Below, piece after piece: positions 19,351 to 30,481 of a stretch of DNA of 64,000 bases. Position numbers and translations under genes: made by a program. This DNA comes from Rhynchospora pubera (taxonomy: Eukaryota; Streptophyta; Magnoliopsida; Poales; Cyperaceae): the NCBI GenBank assembly GCA_028095005.1, contig CM051461.1, positions 61,051,840 to 61,115,839 of the forward strand. The letters are read 5' to 3'. The number at the start of each line of letters is the position of its first letter. Position 1 is the first letter of the stretch. The notes under the pieces were generated by a model. The model was not told the origin of the DNA and ran no database searches. It was given only the letters and a program-made list of their open reading frames with translations.

Positions 19351-21580
19351 TTATCAACCCATCAAAGTCCAAGCTATGGTTCTCTAAGCGATGCAATCAG
19401 CAGGCCATACAAACAGTGCAAGCTAAACTCAGAGCTGATCTGGCAGAGCAAGATGAGCGCTATTTGGGTGCTCTACTGTCTAATTCAAATAGTGCCAGAA
19501 AGACGGGTAATATGTTGCTGGAAAAATTGAAAGCAAAACTCTCTGGTTGGAAATCGAACATGTTGTCTCATGCTGACAGATTGGTTCTAATAAAATCAGT
19601 GTTGATGAGTGTGCCGGTGTATTTCATGAGCATAGAGCTGATACCAAAGGGATTGATAAAGCAGATGGACAGTTTGATTGCCAAGTTCTTCCGGAGAAAA
19701 AGTGACCAAACTAGATATATGTCTTTTATTTCTTGGGAAAGAATTTGCAAGGATACTGATGTAGGAGGTTTAGGAGTGAGAAAATTGAAACTTTTTGGAG
19801 ATGCTTTATTTTTGAAGCTGATTTGAGAAATGATGAGTAATGGTAATAAAATGTGGGTTCAAGATTGCAAAAGCAAGTACTATTCTCATTTGGGGTTTTG
19901 GAGAGCAAATAACGTGGCGGGTGGGAGTCCATTATGGAGACAGGCGGTTAAAATGAGAGAGTTTTTTTTAAAGAAAATGTCACGTGGCAAATAGCAAACG
20001 GGAATGACATAACAGCTCTTTCACAGCCTTGGTACCAGCATTGGGAGATAGCAGCACATGCAACCAGGCAAGATAGACATAAAACAGTGGGTCAATTGTT
20101 TGATTTTGATGCAGACAGGTGGGATAGAGATGAGGTAATTAGGTTGTTAGGAGAACATGCTCATGCTTTCATCACTCAGAATGTGCAGAAGTCGGTCAGA
20201 GTAGCAGGCTTGAAGGACAGGCTGGTTTGGAATCACACTAAATCAGGGAACTATACAGTTAAGGATGGGTATGATTGTTTGGTTAAAACAACGTTACCTC
20301 AGTCGATTGAAGTGCCATGGAAATACATTTGGGAATGGAAGAAAATAGCTCCTAAGATAAGAATTTTTCTATGGAGATTATTGTCAAATGGCCTACCCTT
20401 AGCCCAAAACTTGCATCATAGAATCCAAGTTATATCCCCTATGTGTTCGAGATGCGGGCAGGAGAACGAGTATGCTACTCACTGTTTCTTCTTCTGCCAA
20501 GGCTCGAGAATGGTTTGGTTTGGGGGCAATTTGGGAATAAGAACTGAAAATTTGCCCCTGAACATAGCTGAAGCAGTGCTGTACATTACACAGGGGATGC
20601 AGGAGGTTGACATCAGAATTTTCTACTACACTCTTTGGGAAATTTGGCTGGCACGCAATGAAACCTTGTTCCATCATAAAGTTTTTGATCCGGGTGCAGT
20701 GTGTAATAAAGTTAAGGCATGGCTCTGCACTGTGGGTCAGGAAGATAGAGAAAACTCTCTAACAGTTCAGAATGCATTCCAAGTCCCTTATGGTTTTGCA
20801 GTGGAAGAGTGGCAGGTGGTTGTTGATGCCTCATGGGACACATCCCACAGGGCGGGCATTGCTTACTTGGTGTATCAGGGAGGCAACCTGATCAAACTAG
20901 GAATGGAGAAACACACTGCAGTAGATCCTTTCTATGCGGAAGCAATGGCAATAGATAAGGCGATCAGTGAATTCCAGCAGCTATTGAGAGGTGAGAACTA
21001 TAATCGAGTGATTTTTTTTCTGACTGCCTCAATCTGGTTAATGTCCTTGAGGATGAATGCATAGAGAAGTTACCTTCATGGAGAGCCCGACCTATTATTG
21101 CTAAAATTGTCAACCAATTGAACAACCTGGGGGAGAAAGTGATTATACATTATGTAAATAGGGATGCGGTCAAACCGGCGCATGACATGGCAAATCATGC
21201 AAGAAGACATGCTACTAGCTATCATGGGATTCCAACAGTGTCTGTAATAAGAGAGTTGTGAATTGATATGAGGATTGACAACAGATTTTACCAGCAAGTA
21301 CAGGAGAGGCCTCCATAATTGTTCCTCGTCGATGTTAAGTTCCCCTTGTACCCTCTGTATTTTTAAATTGTTGTTAGGTTTTCTATTTTGCTATTTCTTT
21401 TTTTATCCTTTTTCTTTCTGTGTTTTCTTTTCGGTTCCTATTGTGTTTAGGATTCAGAGGGAATTACTGTAGTACTAGGGGATCCTTTTCTTTTATTTGG
21501 ATGCTAAGCTGAAACTCTGAGATTGTATTTTATTTGTTAAGAAATGAGAAAGCCCACGGGCAGTTTGTCAAAAAAAAAAA
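19350..21580 (+). mobile_element. 5'-truncated L1-type LINE with RNase H
   Basis: Sequence related to LINE ORF2 begins abruptly near 19350 (SKSKLWFS motif) and continues through the end of the reverse transcriptase, the zf-RVT zinc region and a C-terminal RNase H. It ends in a 3' UTR and an A-run at about 21571-21580. The endonuclease and catalytic reverse transcriptase are missing, as expected from incomplete reverse transcription. A target duplication was not found. Confidence 0.85.
19353..21261 (+). pseudogene. LINE ORF2 C-terminal remnant: RT thumb, zf-RVT and RNase H
   Basis: Two open stretches (19416-19823 and 20087-21061) plus frame-shifted continuations encode YLGALLSNS, LSGWKSNMLSHADRLVLIKSVL and SWERICKDTDVGGLGVRKL, all typical of the region after plant LINE reverse transcriptase. 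Next are zf-RVT (WKKIAPKIRIFLWRL, CSRCGQENEYATHCFF) and RNase H (VVVDASWD, AEAMAIDKAI). Lesions are a TGA near 19825, a disruption near 19990, and a frameshift in the T-run at about 21011. RNase H otherwise continues in another frame to a stop at about 21261. Confidence 0.85.
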
Positions 21581-21957
21581 CCTCTCATGCTTTGTCGCCA
21601 TTCGAAAACCAGGGCTGACTCGGCGGGTTTTTTATGGATATGACCGAACTTTTAAATAGGACCGGATATTTGAGCGGAAATAAGGGGCCGGACCGAGTTC
21701 AAACGCAAATTTATCAATAAGAGGGCAGGGCCGGATATTCGGCTCGACCCGGCCCTTTAGCAGCGCTGCGGCAGGCATCAGTCCAATAATTAAGGCCTTT
21801 TAATATTTGTCATGCGAATTCAAGACATGAGCTACAAACTGATCAATCAGTTTTAATTTGGTTGGTGGTATCTTACTATCGTTGGAGATGAGATAGAAGA
21901 CGATTCAAAACTGCTAGCTGGACCTGAAGACGAGTTTGAAAAATATTACCTACCTCA
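21581..21957. other. GGCCGGA-rich repeat patch and duplicated segment copy B (right part)
   Basis: 21620-21770 has repeated ggaccggatat/ggccggaccg/gcccggccc words. 21777-21842 is the right continuation of the duplicated segment whose contiguous form is at 7948-8012. No ORF. Confidence 0.5.
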
Positions 21958-21967
21958 AGAATGCACA

Positions 21968-22057
21968 GGAACCATATCTTCAGCGGCCAGAATTTGGCTG
22001 CTTGGGACAACCAAATTTTGGCAGCAGCCAAATTCTGGCCGCCGAGGATGTGGATCC
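21968..22057. mobile_element. 90-bp palindromic mini-element with 10-bp target duplication
   Basis: The ends GGAACCATATCTTC.. (21968) and ..GAGGATGTGGATCC (22057) form an inverted repeat of about 35 bp per arm. The inner 20 bp are perfect: GCGGCCAGAATTTGGCTGCT (21983-22002) and its inverse (22023-22042), with a 20-bp loop. AGAATGCACA flanks it on both sides (21958-21967 and 22058-22067). The structure fits a very small MULE-type MITE or foldback element. Confidence 0.75.
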
Positions 22058-22249
22058 AGAATGCACAGCAAGTCCCTTTTTAGAATTGACACGACATTCT
22101 ACCCAAAAAGCAATATTCCTACAACTATACACCTGTATATGACGGAAACAAAAATTTGCCTTTCTTTCGATTTACCACTGATAAATAGTGTTAGTGCGAT
22201 CGAATAAAAGGTAGATGAATATCCTATTTTTTTATAATTTCTAAGGTTT

Positions 22250-22571
22250 TGCCTCTCATACTGCTACCGAGCTACTTTATTCATCTCCTTCTCCAACTAC
22301 TACATCTGAACCCAGAAGAAGCTCAAGACTTAAAAGCAAGTTATCTGGGCCTTAAATTTATGCTCTTGAAAAAGCCCAGAAGGTTCAGTTTGCAACTACT
22401 CAATCTTCTAAAGCTGCAAAGTTGAAATCTTTGCCAGCACAGGCTCTTGCTGATTTCCTCAAGGGTGATGATCCTCCCACCATGACTCAAGCTGAACTGA
22501 TTATTTATGTTGCTAGACTTGAGCTCACTGATAAGATTAAGAAGAATCTGGCTGATGTAGGCATAATGTAG
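22250..22571 (+). pseudogene. LINE ORF1 C-terminal remnant
   Basis: The frame ending TAG at about 22571 encodes PRRSSRLKSKLSGP, an in-frame stop (tgggccTTAAattt context, about 22352), then ALEKAQKVQF, AAKLKSLPAQALADFLKG and LTDKIKKNLADVG. The RRSSRLK motif followed by an alanine/lysine-rich tail is common at the end of plant LINE ORF1 products, just before ORF2. The nucleic-acid-binding zinc knuckle is not visible, so the 5' part is lost or unrecognisable. Confidence 0.6.
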
Positions 22572-22725
22572 CTTAGCTCTATCTAAGTTTTACTGTTCTT
22601 GCTGCTAGCAGTTCTTTTGTTATGTTTTATGGATTGGTGAATTTTGTATCAAAATTGGTTTAATGAGAAGCTTTATTTTTCTGCATTTCTCTCCTCCCTT
22701 TTTGTGCCTTTTATCTTGTTTGTTG

Positions 22726-25700
22726 ATGGATTCTAAATTAAAAGTCTTATGCTGGAATGTGAGGGGGTTGAATGACAAAGATAAGAGGCTTGCAATTAGG
22801 CAAACTATTTTGTTTGAGAAGCCTCACTTTGTCTGCTTCCAAGAGACTAAGTGGGATTCTATTTCTGACGATCTTGTTAGAGATGCTTGTGGCTCTAGGT
22901 TAAAATCTTTTCTTTCTGTTGATGCTAACAGAACCAAAGGAGGGCTCCTCATTGCTTGGGATGCAAATTTTGCAACTTATTCCTCTTCTTTGGCTACTAC
23001 TCATGCTCTGACAGTTGACTTCTCTATTAATCATGATGCTTCTCCTCTAAGAGTTATTTCTGTCTATGGGCCCTCCTGCTCTCAAGGAAGGTCTCAATTT
23101 ATTTCTTCGCTAAGTTCTTTTGCTCCTTCAGATGACTCTCCCTGGATTCTTTGTGGAGATTTTAACCTCACTCTTGATGCTCATGAATCCAGGGCATAAT
23201 TGGAGTCATATGCAACAGTTTGTGGATGCTGTTTTAGCTCTTAACTTAGTTGACTTAAATCTTTCTAATAAGAGCTTTACTTGGTCAAATAATAGAGTGG
23301 ATCTTACTTTTGCAAGGCTTGATAGATTCTTTATCAACTTGCCTCTTTCTCAGAAATTTCCAAATGCAATTCAAGAAGCTTTAGCTAACACTTCTTCAGA
23401 TCACTCTCCTATTCTTTGTTGCTTCAAAACAAACTTCAGACCCTCTAACCTCTTCAGATTTGAGAACTTTTGTTTAACTATTCCTGATTTTCAAGACTTA
23501 GTTTTAAATTTTTGGTTCTCTTATGGAGCAGCTCTCTCTCCTCAACAGTTCAATGATAAACTCTCTTCTCTCTCTAAGGAAATCAGTGCTTGGACAAAAG
23601 ATGGAACCTCTAAGGCCAGAGAACAGTCTTTGTTCATTAGAAACTTCTTGCTTAGATGTGATCGAGTTATGGAGGTCAGAAGTTTGACTTCTTTAGAGAA
23701 ACTTCTTAAGTGCTTGCTGAAAAGGAGGTTTACTAAAATTGCCACAGTTGAGGAAGAGATTTGGAGACAAAGATCCTCCTTTAAGTGGAGACTTGAGGGG
23801 GATCAGAATACTGCTTTTTCCATGCCAAAGCCACAAGTAACAAGAGGAGGAATTTTATTCAGTCATTACAGAAAGATGAAGTTACTATATTTGACCAAAA
23901 ATCCAAAGGCTTGGCTTTCTTCAGGTTCTTCTGCAATTTGATGGGAGCTGCCTCTGATGACTCCTCACGTGCTTCAGACATACATATGGACTGTCTTTAT
24001 TCTCATCTTCAGGATATTGACTTATTTCTTCTGGATGCTCCCATTTCCATGTCTGAAGTTTGTGATGCTATTTCCTCTTGGCCTTCTAACAAATCTCCTG
24101 GTCTAGATGGCTTTACAGGAGATTTTTATAAGGCTTTTAAGAAAGAACTTGCTCCTGAGATCACTTCCACTCTCAATGCTGCTCTGCAATCCTCTTCCCT
24201 TTATCCTCTAAATTCCTCACTCATTGCTCTCATCCCTAAAACTGATAATCCCCTAACTACAGCAGACTTCAGGCCTATCAATATCATTCACTCCTTGCAG
24301 AGAATTTTGTCTAAGATACTTACAACAAGGTTGACCCCTTTCCTTTCGTCTGTCATCTCTTTGAATCAGACTGGCTTTTTGAAGGGCAGAGCTATTACAG
24401 AAAATTTTGTTTATGCCCAAGAGGTTATTAACTTCTGCTCTAAGTCTAAAACTCCTTTAGCTGTATTCGAAACTGATATTCACAAGGCTTTTGACACTAT
24501 CAGCTGGAATTTCTTGGTTAAAGTTCTCACAGCTCTGGGTTTTACACAGCCTTTTATTTCGACTGTTTTTCACTGTGTTCTTCAAGGAGCTTCCAGGGTT
24601 GTTGTCAATGGAGTTGCAGGAAGGAAAATCATCTTAAGGAGAGGCGTGCGCCAAGGTGACCCACTCTCTTCATATCTTTTCATTTTGGCATTTGACTTTC
24701 TCTCGAGATGGGTATCAAACCTAAATAGACTGGGACCCATACCTGTACCCCTGCAGGCTATGTCTTCTTCACTTTTCTATGCTGACGACGCCATTTTCTT
24801 TAATTTTTCAAACCAACTGTTCAGCAAGCCACTTTTATTAGCATTGTCTTCAATGTTTTTGGTCAATGCTCTGGTCTGAAAATAAATTCAGCTAAATCCG
24901 ATTTGTTAACTCTCTACTGTCAAGATGAGTTATCTCAGTCTTTAGCAGTTGTACTTCAGTGTAGAAGATCAGTTTTTCCTCTGATGTATTTGGGATTACC
25001 CCTCTATGATAAACCTATGGTTAAATCAGATTACCATTTCATCCTTTCAAGGTTTCAAGCCATACTTCAAGGGTGGTCAGCCTCTCTTCTTTCAATTGCT
25101 GGTAGAGTAGTTTTGATTAACTCATGCCTCTCTTCTCTACCTACATATTTCATGTCTGTCTTCAAACTTCCTTCATGGCTCATAAAGAAAATAGATTTTT
25201 TTAGGAGGAGTTTTCTTTGGCATGGAATTGCAAATGACAAAAGGAAGTTAATTTTGATTTTCTAGAGCTGTGTGACAAAGCCAAAAAAGGTGGGGGGACT
25301 TGGGATTCTAAATCTCTCATCTTTTAATGATGCTCTGATGGCAAAGTGGCTTTGGAAATGGTCTTCCCCATCTTTTTCTCTTTGGAAATCGTTGGCCTCA
25401 ACACTGCAATCCTCTTTCTAGTCTCCTTTCCCTTCCAGAAGCAAGCTAGCTAACAGTCTTAAGCGCTTAACTCCTCTGATGAATGTTGGAATGTCTTTTC
25501 AAATTGCTGATGGCAAAAGCACTCTTTTCTGGAAGCACAACTGGTCTTCACAAATTCTTCAATTCACTTTTCCTGATCTTTTCTCTTTTTCTTCTAATCA
25601 ATTTATCTTGGTGCAGCAATTCAATCTTACTATTCTTGATCATCTTTCTCTTTTTTCCTCCTTACTTCCCACCTCTGACCTAGCCATGAATCAGTTAAAT

Positions 25701-26294
25701 TCTTTACTTCAGTTAGTATGTCCACTTCTCTCCACTTTGGCCACCACAGGAGATGACACTGTTACTTGGAGTTTAGGTGATGTTTCAAGGAGCTTCACTA
25801 CTAGCTCCTTGTACAGCCTCATATCCTGCCATCCATGCCATACTTCTTCTTTATCTTCTATTTGGAAATTGCGAATTCCTCCAAGATTCAGGATCTTCCT
25901 TTGACAAATGTTTCAAAATAGAATTGCTACTTTGGATAACCTACAGAAGAGAGGATGAAATTTGCCAAATAGATGTATCCTTTGCTGCACAGATAGTGAG
26001 ACTGTATCTCACTTGTTTACTTCTTGTTCTTTCTTCAAAGAGGTAAGAGACTTACTACTAAACTGCCAAGAGATTCGATGCATAATGCTGGATTCCTGCC
26101 CTGCTATTCCTTTGCATTATACAGCCATTCTACATAGTTCTGCTATCTCAGACACTTTTAGGGATCTTTTTGCAATTGTTTACTTTGTTATTTGGAGAGA
26201 GAGATGCTTCAGAATATTCAAAGATATTGCAAAGCTGCCTCCAGATTTGCTCCAAGAAGTCCTCCTTGAATGGAACTTTTTTAGAAGAAGGACC
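22726..26294 (+). pseudogene. LINE ORF2 polyprotein, broken
   Basis: It starts ATG at 22726 (MDSKLKVLCWNVRGLND), a typical endonuclease start, followed by CFQETKW, GGLLIAWD and GDFNLTLDAHE. After a frameshift near 23190 it continues with SNKSFTWSNNR..LARLDRF-type and SSDHSPIL motifs. The reverse transcriptase (23911-24879) has NKSPGLDG, LIPKT, DFRPINI, GFLKGRAI, DIHKAFDTISW, RRGVRQGDPLSSYLF and the catalytic YADD near 24780. Later parts (24903-25265, 25479-25904, 25962-26294) hold YLGLPL, LLSIAGRVVLINS, SIWKLRIPPRF and the zinc residues CILCCTDSETVSHLF. Frameshifts near 23190, 23830, 24830 and 25265, and a stop at about 25903, make it non-functional. Confidence 0.85.
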
Positions 26295-26455
26295 TAGCTT
26301 TTAAGTTTTATGTTTTACTTTCTTGTTCTTCTTTTCTCTTTAAGTTTTCGGTTTTCTTTTTATTTTGATAGTTTAGTATTCTGCTAAATTTTGTAAAGAA
26401 CTTTATTTATTAATTAAGGCAAGGGAATGACCCTTGTTTTTCTTCAAAAAAAAAA

Positions 26456-27347
26456 TATTATTATATATATATATTTAATTACACGGATATGATGCGACTA
26501 AATCCGAGTAAGTCATAGATCGACTAGGCTAGGATTAAAGATCACTTCATCAAAGGTCAACCCTATTCAATCTATTTAACTTGATTAATTAATTCTTACT
26601 TATTTATTTTTTTTTCAAAATGAAAAATAAAAAGATAATTGAGTAAATATATAACAATTAATTATTTATTTAAGTTGATTAATATAATAATTCTTATTAA
26701 ATCGTACTAGTATGTCATTAATATTAATTATTATATATTTAAAAGTAAATATGGCAAACTTGATCATTGGGTTAAATTGATCACATGACTCGATCAACAC
26801 TGGACTCAATGCAAATAAATAAATAAAAGTTCACACCCTACTTGTGTAATTAGCTTAGATAAAAATAAAGTTGGTGCTTTTTAATTAAGTCGGATACAGT
26901 TATAAATTAAGAAGTTGAACGAACTTATTAAAGCTGAAAATTCTCGGACTAAGCATGAAGATTCAGTGCTCATCAGCATTTTGTTGAAAGGATTTCTATT
27001 TTTTAACATATCAATGTATTAGTTGATAAATCGGAGGTCTTGGATGGCCGTGCTGAGTCCAGTAAAATCTCACGTCTTCAATTTTACATCTGGGTCCCAG
27101 AAAGAGATTAATTAGCAACCTGGTCAATTATAAATGTGGGTCCAAGAAAATTATATTGTGTCTGCATATTCCTTGCCGACTACTTGCCTACAAAAGGAAA
27201 AATTACTTTATTTCAACTTTTGGCAGTGGGTGCTTTTGGCGATATCAGATCATAAGCAAACAAGTAATTGTAACCAACAATTTAAATAACCTTATCGTGT
27301 CCCTTCCACACATAATTCACAAATCATAATTGTTGTGCTGTTGAGAA
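26456..27347 (+). other. Upstream region of NBS-LRR copy 2
   Basis: AT-rich DNA between the LINE poly(A) and the copy 2 start codon. It probably includes the ancestral promoter. I see a weak TATA-like 'aatttaaataac' near 27280 and no ORF. The equivalent region of copy 1 is outside the window, so it cannot be compared. Confidence 0.4.
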
Positions 27348-28413
27348 ATGACGATGATCTTAGACGCTTTTCTCGGCAATTTCAGCAGCCTTCTAGCGAA
27401 GATGGCGGAAGATGAAGTGGGCATGTTGCTGGGTGTTCCGGGAGAGATTGAAAAGCTCGGAAGGATTGTACGCGACATTCAGTGTGTCCTCTCTGATGCT
27501 GAGAGGAAGCAAACCAAGGGCAGTGCTATCGAACGATGGCTCCTGCAGCTCAAGGATGTCATGTATGATGCTGATGACCTCATGGACCTTTTCCAGATCA
27601 AGGCCGAGGAACGTCATGCCCGCTATGATAATAACCTGTCCTCTTCGAAGTTCGGTTGTGGCATCAACATGTTCGCTTGCTTCCGAAACCCTATATTTGC
27701 TCACAAAATTGGTACACAAATTCAGGAGCTTAATTCGAGGCTAGATGAGATTTCCAAGAACAAGTCAAGTTTGGGATTGATCGAGTCGCAAGAAGTGTTT
27801 GGGCAATCTTATATCTCTTGTCGGTATTCAGACTTTGGCAAAAAAACAGATCCATCAGTTGTGCTAGCTGATATAGTCGGAGATAAAATTGAAGAAGATA
27901 CAACAATGCTAGTGGATTCGCTAACTACAGATGATGAGGAGAGCGTGAAAGAAAATGTTAGTGTTGTCGCTATTGTGGGTATGCCCGGTATAGGAAAGAG
28001 CACTCTTGCAAAAAAGGTCTTTCATGATCCAGAAATACAGAGGGAGTTCCCTCTAAGAATTTGGGTTTGTGTGTCTAAAGATCTTAAAGAGGTTCAGTTG
28101 CTCAAGTGTATTATCCCCGAGGCTGGAGACGACCATGGTGTTGCTGAGGAGAGATCAGAGCTAGTGTCGATGCTGGAGAGGTCGATCCAAGGCAAGAAAT
28201 TCTTTCTTGTTTTGGATGACGTGTGGCCGGAGAGTCAAGAGGTGTGGAATAGGTTACTGCGTGAGGCCATGATTGGTGGAGCTCGTGGCAGTAGATTACT
28301 TGTCACTACTCGGGATGATAGGGTTGCTCGTTTCATTCAAGCAACAACGACACATCACGTCCAGAAGTTATCAGACGATGATTCTTGGTCCTTAGTCCTT
28401 ACTTGCCAAACAG
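27348..28413 (+). pseudogene. CC-NBS-LRR copy 2, exon 1 (Rx-type coiled coil and NB-ARC)
   Basis: It encodes an Rx-type N-terminal domain (residues 1-~130: VLSDAERKQ, WLLQLKDVMYDADDLMD). The first half of NB-ARC follows: P-loop GMPGIGKST (~211-219), RNBS-A WVCVSKD, kinase-2 FFLVLDDVW (~285-293) and RNBS-B GSRLLVTTR (~314-322). A second ATG at 27354 could be the start. The donor is CAG|GTACGT at 28413|28414. The exon ends in phase 1, but exon 2 needs phase 0. The mismatch is explained by a tandem GTCCTTA duplication (28388-28394, 28395-28401) that adds 7 nt. The rest of the gene is broken further, so this is a pseudogene exon although its ORF is long. It shows what the missing exon 1 of copy 1 should look like. 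Confidence 0.88.
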
Positions 28414-28468
28414 GTACGTACATACAGAAACTATTAATAAGTATAGTTTAATATGAGTAGAAATTGTT

Positions 28469-29336
28469 CTTTTTTTTTGAAGGTAGGGTGGCGAAAACCA
28501 CTCCTACAGATTTCATTGAAATAAAACAAGAAAAATACAAGTATTTATGTACAGGTCTCGAGTACTATACATTCAGCAAAACTATACAACAAACTAAACT
28601 CTAACTCCTCCCTATCCGTTAGCTGACCAAAGAGCTGTATCTTGCATCGTTCTCCCTATAGTCTGGCAATTTACTCGATCGGCTGCTTATTTTGAAAAAC
28701 TGCCCCGTTTCTTGTTTTCCAAATATTCCATATTGTTACCAGTGGCGGATCTAGAAAAAATATCTAGGTGGGTCTGACAACCTCTGTTTAAGTCTTCAGC
28801 CCCACTTTTGAGTGCTCCAATGGCAGAAAAAATTAGCTGGGGCTAAAGGGGGACTCCAATGGCTCGACGACGTGAGGTGGGGCTCTAGCCCCACCCGCCC
28901 CGGTGGTAGATCCGCCCCTGATTGTTACAGCCCAACGCGTGTCGCCTCCTCTTGTACTGTTATCATACTCCTTGATCCACCAATTTTGGATATCCATGTT
29001 ATTTCCCGACCATGGTATTGCTCCAACAGCAGCACGCCAAACAGAAGGGACAAGTAAGGAAAAGGTGATTAACTGTCTCCTTTTCTCTCTGATTATTACA
29101 GAGAATGCAGTTCTGGATAGTTGGCCATCCTCTACGTTCTAAGTTCTAATGTGTTAGTATTTTATCCATCAAGACCAGCCACAGAAAAATTCTGACTTTG
29201 GGTGGCGCTTTGATGTTCCAAAGTCTTTTGTGATAAACAGATATGATTCCAGGATTTCTCATTATCGCGTAGGCACTAGCAGCAGCAAATAGCCCATCTG
29301 TTGTCCATCTCCAAGACTCCAACGGACATTGGGCCC
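28469..29336 (-). mobile_element. 5'-truncated LINE in the intron, 16-bp target duplication
   Basis: Minus strand: the zf-RVT region (WNIKAPPKVRIFLW near 29210, WKTRNGAVFQNKQPI near 28700), a 3' UTR and a poly(A) tail seen as a T-run at 28470-28478. Perfect 16-bp flanking repeats ATGAGTAGAAATTGTT lie at 28453-28468 and 29337-29352. It carries stops and was later entered by the hAT MITE at 28740-28920. Confidence 0.9.
28740..28920. mobile_element. hAT MITE nested in the intronic LINE
   Basis: 181 bp with terminal inverted repeats CAGTGGCGGATCTA / CAGGGGCGGATCTA and a perfect 8-bp target duplication ATTGTTAC (28732-28739 and 28921-28928). Its removal rejoins the interrupted LINE reading frame region. 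No coding capacity. Confidence 0.92.
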
Positions 29337-29521
29337 ATGAGTAGAAATTGTTAATAAATTAGATCTTATATATATAGTCCAAACTGTATCTTGTTATTAG
29401 CTAGATTAATGATCGATGTGTTCACTGTTTTTGGATTTAGACCGAATTCATAAATAAGAAATATATGACTGTGATTTTTTAATAATAAAGATATATAGTT
29501 GAATGGAAATTTAAAATTTGA

Positions 29522-29710
29522 GACTCCGTTTGGATGGCTTCTTTCCGGAATAAGGAATAAGGAATAATCACTTTTTACCAATAAATTTATTTCTAACCAT
29601 CCAAACTCTTCACAAAAGTTACACACTTCCCAATAAATTTACCCCTTCCCAATAAAATTCTTCCCTTCTTCCTTCTTCCTACCTTATTCCCACACCATCC
29701 AAACGGAGCC
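29522..29710. mobile_element. PIF/Tourist-like MITE in the copy 2 intron
   Basis: The ends GACTCCGTTTGGATGG (29522) and ccatccaaacggagcc (to 29710) are inverted repeats. The interior shares 'ccaaactcttcacaaa', 'gttacacacttcccaat' and 'cttcttcct' with the elements at 51626-51766 and 55666-55816, making one family. The target duplication is not clear here. Confidence 0.75.
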
Positions 29711-30481
29711 GATATGGGATAGCGGTGGTGTGGCACTGCCAGCGCTTTTTAAAATTTCGATTTAATGTTATTTATTATTGAAAGTTAATTAGCACTACTA
29801 CTAAACAAATCACAGAACACATAAATATCTTTTCAATGGTAAATGATGTTTTGTTGTTTTGTTAGCACAGTGTTATTAATAAACTTTACGTTGAAAAATT
29901 ATCACAAAATATAATTTTACCAACCTAAGAATGCACTATATCACTATATCATGTTATATAAACGCTAAACACTGTTCACTTTGTGGGGATAAATTTTTTA
30001 TTTTTCCATATGATAATTCTACCAATTACAAGGATAGCAGACGTAGATCTAAATCTTTAAAAACTGTTCTTGTAAATATTTTTGGATTCTCACAAATCTT
30101 ACCTAGACAAAAAGTGGCTTGGGTTCTTAATTACAAGTTAGAGCGGCAACAACAAAATTTTGTATATCCGCACTGGATTTATATCACGCAATTCAAAACA
30201 ATAGTAATAATCTCCTATATATATATGTACGCACATTATGACTATAGGTCTATAGCCTCCTCTGTTTTCTCATTTGTTAGACGTGTGCAGTATTAGTAAA
30301 TATATTATTTGTTTGAAATTTATTTTTCTCCAATAATTTTGCATTCGTATGAAACCATTTTATTAATTTAATAACTGTACCCAATATCTTAATGCATGAC
30401 TAATTCATATGGCATATATATGTCTCTCAATTTATGAGACACATCATAAATTTGTAATTTACTATAATGCAATTTTCACAG

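Larger units (their letters stand above)
22230..26455 (+). mobile_element. Nearly full-length degenerate L1-type LINE
   Basis: In order: the end of ORF1 (to 22571), ORF2 with endonuclease, reverse transcriptase and zf-RVT domains (22726-26294), a 3' UTR and a poly(A) tail at about 26446-26455. The 5' end is not defined. Several frameshifts and stops make it inactive. Unlike the LINE at 19350-21580, ORF2 ends without an RNase H domain. Confidence 0.85.
28414..30481 (+). other. Intron 1 of NBS-LRR copy 2
   Basis: The GTACGT donor at 28414 and the acceptor ttttcacag ending at 30481 match the acceptor of copy 1. The intron holds a LINE with an internal hAT MITE (28469-29336) and a PIF-like MITE (29522-29710). 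The last ~400 bp align with 801-1410. Confidence 0.85.
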
